A stretch of 64,000 bases of DNA, from positions 62,001 through 126,000 of the forward strand of contig JACJZG010000002.1 of NCBI GenBank assembly GCA_020635715.1, given 5' to 3'. Made by a program: the position numbers and the translations under genes. The DNA is from Flavobacteriales bacterium. Its GTDB lineage: Bacteria > Bacteroidota > Bacteroidia > Flavobacteriales_F > PHOS-HE28. Shown here one piece after another: positions 58,122-64,000 of the stretch (positions are counted from its first letter, which is position 1; every line of letters starts with the position of its first letter). The notes beneath the pieces were generated by a model. The model saw only the letters and a list, made by a program, of their open reading frames with translations, was not told the origin of the DNA and ran no database searches.

Positions 58122-60638
58122 TCAGTGGACAACAGGGATCGTCCGGTGCAGGTTATGCCCAAGCACATCCGTGAGCACCAGGACATAAGCGCCCGGCGTT
58201 AGGTCCATCACCGGTACCTGTAACCACCTGGAAGCGCTCAAGGAAGCGGTGTGCACCGTTCGACCCGATGTGTCCAACAAGCGAAGGAGTTTGAGGTCAT
58301 GGCCTTGTGGTAGCTCGATGAACATCTGGTCGATGACCGGAAGGGGATAGATGCGAGGGGCGCTTTCCAGCTCTTCGAACAGGCCGGTCCCGACATCGTT
58401 CAATTCGGCGTCGGCATCGGCCACGCAGAACTCACGGTAGAAGGTGAGCCCGGTGAATGTGCGCGTGAACGGCCCAGTGCCCGAAGCGGACCCAAAGGCA
58501 GCTGGTATCCATTCATCCCCGTCGAAACGCGCCACCGCGCTGTTGGAACGCGTGAACCCGCTGAGCTCGTCCGCCGCATTCCATTGCAGGGTGACATCGA
58601 TCGTCTCGCCACCCGGGACCTGATCGCCGACGATCCAGGTGCGGCCAACGATATCCGAAGTGATCAGGGAGCCGGTGGCCACCCCAGGAGAATCGTAGGT
58701 CGTGTGGACACCATGCCGCACCCGCACGGCGAACTGTTCCGGTTGCCCATTGGTCAGCGTGATGCTGAGCGGGGTATAGCTGTTCAGACCAACCGGGAAA
58801 TGGAAGCTGCCCAAGCTACCGGACACGGGACGTCGCAAGGACCCGCTGCCGGAGGTGCGTACATGACTCGCTTCACTTCCCCCCACGACAACCCCTGCTG
58901 CGGTGCCGGTAAGGACAAGTTCATTGTCGCCGAGGTCCACGATGCCGTTCGTAAGGGTGAACGTCCCGCTCATGGTCTGTGTTCCGCCGAGGTTCAACGT
59001 TCCTGTGCCATTCATGTGCAATCCTTCAAGGGACCCTGTGCCATTGAGGAAGTGTTCATCGGACCCTTGGAAGGTGATGAGCGGAGTCACACTTCCATCG
59101 TTCTGCATGGTCAGTCCTTCCGCTGTTACACCGTTGGCGTTACCGAGGATCGACGCACCGGTTGGTATGTTCACCTCGCCGCTCAATACGGCGGTGTTCG
59201 CGAAGCGCAACGTGCCGGCGTTCACGTTCACCACCCCGCTCGACTCATTGGTGAAGGGAAGGGTCACGCTGAATTGCACGTCCCCGCTGTTCTTGTTGAT
59301 GATGCCGTGGTTGACCGTGTTCTGCTTCCAGCTGTTGGTCGTGCTTTGCCAGTTGTTCAAGTTCACGACCCCCGTCGCGCCGTTGTTGAAGGATCCCACG
59401 GTTCCCAGTTGCGATAGATTGCCACCTTCCATGTTCCATGTGCCCGCGTTGTTGATGGTGCCACCGTTGTTGAGGTTTGGGGTGGTGGAGGGGGCGTTGA
59501 AGGTGGCGATCGCACCCACACCGACATTAAGCGTCGCGTTGTGATTGCCTCCGGTCCAGTCGAATCGCCCCCCGTTCGCTACGACCACCGCGGCCGTACC
59601 ATTGATCGTGCCACCCGTGAAGGTCACCTGCTCCGCTTGGATGTCCTGTTCGACAAGGAGCGTCGAGAACGTCGCCACCGCGAGTGTGTCCAGCGCGTTC
59701 ATGCTGCTTCCGGCCGCCATGGTGCATGTGCCACTTTGAAGCTGCAGATGTCCCAGGCCGGTGATGCTGCCATTCGCGGTGTTCGTGAAGTCACCATTGG
59801 GCCGTAGCGCCGTGCCCGTGCCACCAAAGGCGAATTCACCGGCATTGGTGCAGCTGCTGGAATTCCTCCAGGTGCCCAGCGGCACGTTGATGGTGCCGTT
59901 GTTGGTCCATGGCCGACCTGTTGTTGTGAAGGTGACGGCTCCGTTGTTCTTGTTGATGATGCCGTCGTTGATCGTCTCCAACGCCCAGGAGTTGGTGGGC
60001 GAGGCCCAGCCGTTCAACTCCACGATCCCCGTGCTCAGGTTGTGGAAGGTGCCGGGATCGAAGGTGGAGGAGAAGCCGCCATCCACCAAGGTCCAGGTTC
60101 CTCCATTGTTGATCGTGCCATTGTTCAGCAATGGGCTGGTGGAACTTGATGTGGCGGTGCTGCCTTCGTCGAGATCGAGCACCAGGTCCGCATTCAGCTG
60201 GCCACCTCCCGTCCACTGGAATGTACCGCCGCTCATGATGCGGATGTTCCCCGGCCCGGAGAATCCGTTCCCGGAATGGATCAAGGAGCCGAATACCTGG
60301 ATGTCGTCACCCGTCCCGTCCGCCACCGTGAAGCCTCCGTTGGTATGATTCAGCGTACCACCGCTTTCCACCACCAGCTGGTCGGCGGTCAGGAAGGTGT
60401 TCGCTGTGATGGTGTGGCCGGCACGGATCGTGATCAGACCGTCGCCCGCTCCGGGGACCACCGCGATGGGTACGAAATCGTTCCCGTCGAAGACCTCCCA
60501 AGAGCTGAGTGCGTTCCACGTCCCGCTTCCGGCACTGCGGAGGTCGCCGACCGCTTGCGCATGGGTGTTGCGCGGGAGAACGACTGAGAACGCAAGGGCC
60601 AGGAGCGTTGCGATCGCGGGGTGGTGGTGCTTCATCAT
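58122..60638 (-). CDS. Large beta-helix-like secreted protein, T9SS-sorted
   Basis: The gene encodes 838 residues from ATG 60638 (signal AIATLLALAFSVVLPRNTHAQ; a second ATG follows at 60635). The mature protein is rich in Gly, Asn, Thr and short strands (GTINNGGTWTLVDGGF, NINNWQS-type segments) and resembles right-handed parallel beta-helix repeats of G8/autotransporter-associated type. A later segment (LNSYTPLSITLTNGQPEQF, then FYREFCVADADAELNDV) precedes the T9SS domain (RIYPLPVIDQMFIELPQG, then LLDTSGRTVHTA and GAYVLVLTDVLG). It is probably a surface adhesin. Confidence 0.83.
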   Translation of the reverse strand: MMKHHHPAIATLLALAFSVVLPRNTHAQAVGDLRSAGSGTWNALSSWEVFDGNDFVPIAVVPGAGDGLITIRAGHTITANTFLTADQLVVESGGTLNHTNGGFTVADGTGDDIQVFGSLIHSGNGFSGPGNIRIMSGGTFQWTGGGQLNADLVLDLDEGSTATSSSTSPLLNNGTINNGGTWTLVDGGFSSTFDPGTFHNLSTGIVELNGWASPTNSWALETINDGIINKNNGAVTFTTTGRPWTNNGTINVPLGTWRNSSSCTNAGEFAFGGTGTALRPNGDFTNTANGSITGLGHLQLQSGTCTMAAGSSMNALDTLAVATFSTLLVEQDIQAEQVTFTGGTINGTAAVVVANGGRFDWTGGNHNATLNVGVGAIATFNAPSTTPNLNNGGTINNAGTWNMEGGNLSQLGTVGSFNNGATGVVNLNNWQSTTNSWKQNTVNHGIINKNSGDVQFSVTLPFTNESSGVVNVNAGTLRFANTAVLSGEVNIPTGASILGNANGVTAEGLTMQNDGSVTPLITFQGSDEHFLNGTGSLEGLHMNGTGTLNLGGTQTMSGTFTLTNGIVDLGDNELVLTGTAAGVVVGGSEASHVRTSGSGSLRRPVSGSLGSFHFPVGLNSYTPLSITLTNGQPEQFAVRVRHGVHTTYDSPGVATGSLITSDIVGRTWIVGDQVPGGETIDVTLQWNAADELSGFTRSNSAVARFDGDEWIPAAFGSASGTGPFTRTFTGLTFYREFCVADADAELNDVGTGLFEELESAPRIYPLPVIDQMFIELPQGHDLKLLRLLDTSGRTVHTASLSASRWLQVPVMDLTPGAYVLVLTDVLGHNLHRTIPVVH

Positions 60639-60697
60639 ACGCACAAAGCTCCCGGTGCCAGTGATCATGCGCAATAGAACTTTAGTTTCGGAAATGA

Positions 60698-60727
60698 CAA
60701 GCCCCGGCCATCGCTGACCGGGGCTTG
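60698..60727 (-). terminator. Terminator-like hairpin downstream of groEL
   Basis: CAAGCCCCGG (60698-60707) pairs with CCGGGGCTTG (60718-60727) around the loop CCATCGCTGA. It lies 23 nt after the groEL stop on the minus strand. The loop is nearly identical to that in the 68-bp repeat hairpins. Confidence 0.75.
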
Positions 60728-60749
60728 CCCCATTCGCCATTGGGCTGGC

Positions 60750-62387
60750 TTACATCATGCCGCCCATGCCACCCATGTCGGGGCCATGGCTGTGCGGTGC
60801 TTCCTTCTCCTTCTCCTCGCTGATCACACACTCGGTGGTGAGCAGCATGCTCGCGATCGAAGCGGCGTTCTCCAGTGCCACACGGGTCACCTTGGTCGGG
60901 TCGATGACACCGGCGCCGAGCAGGTTCTCGTATTCCTCGGTGCGGGCGTTGAAGCCGAAGTCGGCCTTGCCGTCGCGCACCTTCTGAACAACGATGCTGC
61001 CTTCGAGGCCGGCGTTCGCCACGATCTGGCGCAGCGGCTCCTCGATCGCGCGACGTACGATGCCGACGCCCGTGGTTTCATCATTGTTGGCGCCTTCCAT
61101 CTTGTCCAGTGCCTTCTGGGCACGGATGTAGGCCACTCCGCCGCCGGGCACGATGCCCTCTTCCACAGCGGCGCGGGTCGCGTGCAGGGCGTCGTCCACG
61201 CGGTCCTTCTTCTCCTTCATCTCCACTTCCGTGGCGGCACCGATGTAGAGCACGGCCACACCGCCGGCGAGCTTCGCCAGGCGTTCCTGCAGCTTCTCCT
61301 TGTCGTAGTCGCTGGTCGTGGTCTCGATCTGGGCCTTGATCTGCGCCACCCGTCCCGCGATGTCAGCCTTCTTGCCGGCACCGTTCACAATGGTCGTGTT
61401 GTCCTTGTCGATGCTGATCTTCTCGGCCTTGCCAAGCATGTTCAGGTCGGCGTTCTCCAGCTTGAAGCCACGCTCCTCGCTGATCACGGTGCCACCGGTG
61501 AGGATGGCGATGTCCTCCAGCATGGCCTTGCGGCGGTCGCCGAAGCCCGGTGCCTTCACCGCGGCCACTTTCAGGGCGCCACGGATCTTGTTCACCACCA
61601 GGGTGGCCAGCGCTTCACCGTCCACGTCCTCGCTGATGATCAGCAGGGGCTTGCCGGTCTGTGCCGTCTTCTCCAGCACCGGAAGGAGCTCCTTCATGGT
61701 GCTGATCTTCTTGTCGTAGATCAGGATGTAGGCGTTCTCGAGGTCGGCCTCCATCTTCTCCGCGTTGGTCACGAAGTAGGGGCTGAGGTAGCCACGGTCG
61801 AACTGCATGCCTTCCACCACCTCCACGGTGGTGTCGGTGCCCTTCGCCTCTTCCACGGTGATCACACCTTCCTTCTTCACCTTGGCCATGGCCTCGGCGA
61901 TCAACGCGCCTATGAACTCATCGTTGTTCGCGCTGATGGTGGCCACCTGCTTGATCTTGGCGTTGTCGTCGCCCACGGACTTGCTCATCTTCTTGAGCTC
62001 GTCCACCACGCTGGTCACGGCCTTGTCGATGCCGCGCTTCAGGTCCATGGGGTTGGCACCGGCGGCCACGTTCTTCAGACCGGCGGTCACGATGGCCTGG
62101 GCGAGCACCGTGGCGGTCGTGGTGCCATCACCGGCGATGTCCGCCGTCTTGCTGGCCACTTCCTTCAGCATCTGGGCGCCCATGTTCTCCACGGCGTCCT
62201 TCAGCTCGATCTCCTTGGCCACGGTCACACCGTCCTTGGTCACCTGGGGGGCACCGAATTTCTTGTCGATGATGACGTTCCGGCCTTTCGGTCCGAGGGT
62301 CACCTTTACAGCGTTGGCGAGATGGTCCACGCCACGCTTCAGGCGGTCACGGGCGTCGATCTCGAATTGGATGTTCTTGGCTGCCAT
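60750..62387 (-). CDS. groEL: Chaperonin GroEL (Cpn60)
   Basis: This 545-residue chaperonin folds non-native proteins in an ATP-dependent double ring with GroES. Typical signatures are GPKGRNVIIDKKFGAPQVTK (equatorial ATP site), AGDGTTTATVLAQAI, MQFDRGYLSPYFVTNAEKM and RVDDALHATRAAVEEGIVPG. The Gly-Met tail GGMGGMM is present. It follows groES by 51 nt on the same strand. Confidence 0.98.
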   Translation of the reverse strand: MAAKNIQFEIDARDRLKRGVDHLANAVKVTLGPKGRNVIIDKKFGAPQVTKDGVTVAKEIELKDAVENMGAQMLKEVASKTADIAGDGTTTATVLAQAIVTAGLKNVAAGANPMDLKRGIDKAVTSVVDELKKMSKSVGDDNAKIKQVATISANNDEFIGALIAEAMAKVKKEGVITVEEAKGTDTTVEVVEGMQFDRGYLSPYFVTNAEKMEADLENAYILIYDKKISTMKELLPVLEKTAQTGKPLLIISEDVDGEALATLVVNKIRGALKVAAVKAPGFGDRRKAMLEDIAILTGGTVISEERGFKLENADLNMLGKAEKISIDKDNTTIVNGAGKKADIAGRVAQIKAQIETTTSDYDKEKLQERLAKLAGGVAVLYIGAATEVEMKEKKDRVDDALHATRAAVEEGIVPGGGVAYIRAQKALDKMEGANNDETTGVGIVRRAIEEPLRQIVANAGLEGSIVVQKVRDGKADFGFNARTEEYENLLGAGVIDPTKVTRVALENAASIASMLLTTECVISEEKEKEAPHSHGPDMGGMGGMM

Positions 62388-62438
62388 TTTCTTGGGGGGA
62401 TGAGTTGGGGCGCGTCATGACGCGCCCGTACAGGGTTC

Positions 62439-62732
62439 TTAGTTGAGTACCGCGTAGATGTCGCTCTCGCGCATGATCAGGTAGTCCTTACCGTCGTAGC
62501 TCAGCTCGGTTCCGCTGTATTTGCCGTACAGGATCTCGTCACCGGCCTTCACGCTCAAGGGGGTCACCTTGCCGTCATCGGCCACACGGCCATTGCCCAC
62601 CGCGATCACTTTGCCACGCTGGGGCTTCTCTTTCGCGGTATCAGGGATGTACAAACCACCCTTGGTGGTCTCTTCGGCGGCTGCGGCTTCCACGAGCACG
62701 CGGTCGGCCAGGGGTTTCACTTTGGTTGCCAT
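62439..62732 (-). CDS. groES: Co-chaperonin GroES (Cpn10)
   Basis: The gene encodes 97 residues from ATG 62732 (start ATKVKPLADRVLVEAAAAEE); the frame is open further upstream but without protein-like sequence. Conserved elements are GGLYIPDTAKEKPQRGKVIA, the mobile loop region EETTKGG and LIMRESDIYAVL at the end. It caps the GroEL ring. A TTGACA hexamer at 62768-62763 (minus strand) may belong to its promoter. Confidence 0.97.
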   Translation of the reverse strand: MATKVKPLADRVLVEAAAAEETTKGGLYIPDTAKEKPQRGKVIAVGNGRVADDGKVTPLSVKAGDEILYGKYSGTELSYDGKDYLIMRESDIYAVLN

Positions 62733-62785
62733 GTGGTTCAATACGTTTCGTGTCCGCCCGCTTGTCAAGGCCTGTGCCAACGAAG

Positions 62786-62810
62786 GAAGGCTGTCACTAG
62801 GACAGCCTTC
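62786..62810 (-). terminator. Terminator-like hairpin between secG and groES
   Basis: GAAGGCTGTC (62786-62795) and GACAGCCTTC (62801-62810) form a perfect 10-bp stem with the loop ACTAG. It lies between the secG stop and the groES start and would separate the two transcription units. Confidence 0.7.
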
Positions 62811-62860
62811 TTGTTGATATCTCAAGGATCGGCAGGTCGGGTGCCTGCCAAGCTGACAAA

Positions 62861-63199
62861 CTACTGTCCGTCCGTGGCAGGAGCCTGCTCGGCAGGAACC
62901 TCCTCAACGGGTACGCCACCCTCCTCGGTCTGGGTGGCTTCCACGGTCGGGGTATCGAGTTCGTCCAGATCGCTGGTTCCCGAATGTTGGATACCGGCCG
63001 AGATCAGGCACAGCACCATCAGGGCGCCAGCCAGGGTCCAGGTGCCTTTCTCCAAAAAGTCGGCCGTGCGTTGCACGCCCCCGATCTGCTGGGCACCGGT
63101 GAATCCGGCCGCGAGGCCACCACCTTTGGGGTTCTGGGCCAATACGACCAGCGCGAGAAGGGCGGCTACGATGACGATGAGGATGGAGATGGCGACCAT
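62861..63199 (-). CDS. secG: Preprotein translocase subunit SecG
   Basis: This 112-residue membrane protein has two TM helices (AISILIVIVAALLALVVLAQ, then WTLAGALMVLCLISAGI), separated by the conserved loop NPKGGGLAAGFTGAQQIGGV. The C-terminus is an acidic Pro/Glu-rich tail of about 40 residues, longer than in E. coli. It stimulates SecYEG-dependent protein export. The TPR gene ends 5 nt upstream on the same strand. Confidence 0.95.
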   Translation of the reverse strand: MVAISILIVIVAALLALVVLAQNPKGGGLAAGFTGAQQIGGVQRTADFLEKGTWTLAGALMVLCLISAGIQHSGTSDLDELDTPTVEATQTEEGGVPVEEVPAEQAPATDGQ

Positions 63200-63204
63200 G
63201 ACGG

Positions 63205-64000
63205 CTACTTGTTCAGTTGAGCTTCAAGCTCTTTTTGAAGGGCCGCAAAGTAAGCGCTTTTCTCCGGGTATTTCAACGCCAGCCGCTTGTAGGCCTCGAT
63301 GGCCTTGGGCAGGTTCCCTTGCTTGGCATAGACCCGCGCCAGGGTCTCGGTCACCATGCCGGCCTTGTCATCCAAACTGCGCTTGGCGGCTTGTTGGGGA
63401 GTGAAGAAGGCCGCCTTCTGTGGGCTCGCCGGATTCTGTTCCTGGATGAACCTGTCGATCAAGGCCTTGGTATCCACTTCCCCCTTCTTCTCCAACACGG
63501 GCTGGATGGGTGCCAGGGGGGGCGGAGAAGAGGCCTTCGGCTTGGGTTCCGGCTGTCGCAGCCAGTCTTCAGCGGCTTCCGGTATGAAGTCCTGCTTGGG
63601 TGGTTGGACCGTAGGCTCGGGGCGGGGCGCTTCGGTGGAAGCGTCCAACCAGTCGGTGAAGGAGAGCCTGTCATGCCTGGTCACGAACCGGGCCGCACCT
63701 TTCGGTTGGATCGGTGCGATCGGGACCACCGGCTTGGGTGTGGGGAGGTCGACGGGCGGCGCCTTCACGGGCTCCTTACGGGCCTTCGGTGTGTCAACCT
63801 CCAGCCAACTGATGTCGTACGCATGCGACAGCGCCGACTCCATGATCTGTTGTTCCAGCGGATCCGCTTCCGGGGTTGATGGTGCTTCGCTTTGCGGCTC
63901 TTCCTCCGTGGACGGTGTCGCGTCGGTGTTCGTCTCTTCCACCGGCACTTCAACGACTTCGCTCGGTACAAGCTCACTATCGTGCGCTGTTCCTGCTAAA
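63205..64000 (-). CDS. TPR-containing protein, 5' end outside the window
   Basis: The frame is open from 63205 to the window end, so the start codon lies outside. The visible part has an acidic, Thr/Glu/Pro-rich low-complexity N-terminal region, a conserved central segment (LSFTDWLDASTEAPRPEP) and a C-terminal TPR-like helix pair (TETLARVYAKQGNLPKAIEA, then LALKYPEKSAYFAALQKELE). In Bacteroidota such a protein often sits between lptE and secG; here it precedes secG by 5 nt. Its function is unknown. Confidence 0.8.
   Translation of the reverse strand, partial: LAGTAHDSELVPSEVVEVPVEETNTDATPSTEEEPQSEAPSTPEADPLEQQIMESALSHAYDISWLEVDTPKARKEPVKAPPVDLPTPKPVVPIAPIQPKGAARFVTRHDRLSFTDWLDASTEAPRPEPTVQPPKQDFIPEAAEDWLRQPEPKPKASSPPPLAPIQPVLEKKGEVDTKALIDRFIQEQNPASPQKAAFFTPQQAAKRSLDDKAGMVTETLARVYAKQGNLPKAIEAYKRLALKYPEKSAYFAALQKELEAQLNK

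Noticed and set aside
60786..62420. Antisense ORF of 544 aa opposite groEL
   Set aside because: The groEL reading is unambiguous; the opposite frame has no motif and abnormal composition.
1..64000. tRNA or rRNA genes
   Set aside because: I read the intergenic regions for cloverleaf-like sequence and conserved rRNA motifs and found none; a dedicated scan with tRNAscan-SE or Infernal would be decisive.

Overview
The window looks like a chromosomal stretch of a GC-rich member of the Bacteroidota, most likely Flavobacteriales-like. The evidence is as follows. About ten large secreted proteins end in a type IX secretion (T9SS) C-terminal sorting domain. The gene order groEL, groES, secG, TPR protein at the right end is a familiar Bacteroidota arrangement. 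A TonB-dependent receptor, DUF2846, PepSY-like and DksA-like proteins, and weak or absent Shine-Dalgarno sequences fit the same picture. I see no tRNA, rRNA, CRISPR array, transposase gene or prophage.

Layout. 0-5.4 kb: the end of a membrane protein/lipoprotein pair, a NarL-type response regulator, two T9SS cargo proteins, an OmpA-like protein and a secreted hypothetical. Two near-identical palindromes flank the response regulator gene. 5.5-11.5 kb: a fatty acid desaturase, a LVIVD-repeat T9SS protein, a DUF4139 protein and a repeat-rich T9SS protein. 11.8-16.4 kb: a three-gene translationally coupled operon of sigma factor, membrane anti-sigma-like TPR protein and exported TPR-CHAT protease-like protein. 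16.4-19.6 kb: a T9SS protein, an array of interspersed repeats, a RelE/ParE-type toxin-antitoxin pair and a hypothetical. 19.7-25.5 kb: a DUF347 membrane protein, a PepSY-like protein, a TonB-dependent receptor and an OmpR/histidine kinase pair. Identical direct-repeat operators sit in front of both the regulator operon and the PepSY-DUF347 operon.

25.6-33.3 kb: a giant beta-propeller T9SS protein bracketed by a perfect 68-bp direct repeat, a fibronectin III protein, a 21-bp minisatellite inside a small ORF, and two hypotheticals. 33.3-42.6 kb: a type I restriction-modification locus with extra genes. In transcription order it is hsdM, hsdS, a Cys-rich protein with a nuclease-like C-terminus, a HipA-like kinase, its partner, hsdR, and a uracil-DNA-glycosylase-like protein, all tightly packed on the minus strand. 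This is the strongest candidate for an undescribed composite system.

42.7-53.2 kb: DUF2846 and DksA-like proteins, a Cys-rich lipoprotein, a Kelch T9SS protein, an AlkB-type alkane monooxygenase, a 169-bp palindromic MITE-like element, a frameshifted PKD/T9SS protein, an SRPBCC gene broken by an amber codon, two hypotheticals and another T9SS propeller. 53.3-57.9 kb: an MksF-MksE-MksB condensin operon without MksG/JetD. 58.1-64.0 kb: a T9SS protein, then groEL, groES, secG and a TPR protein that runs off the end.

All calls come from reading sequence and translations. Family names rest on motif recognition and were not checked by database search.
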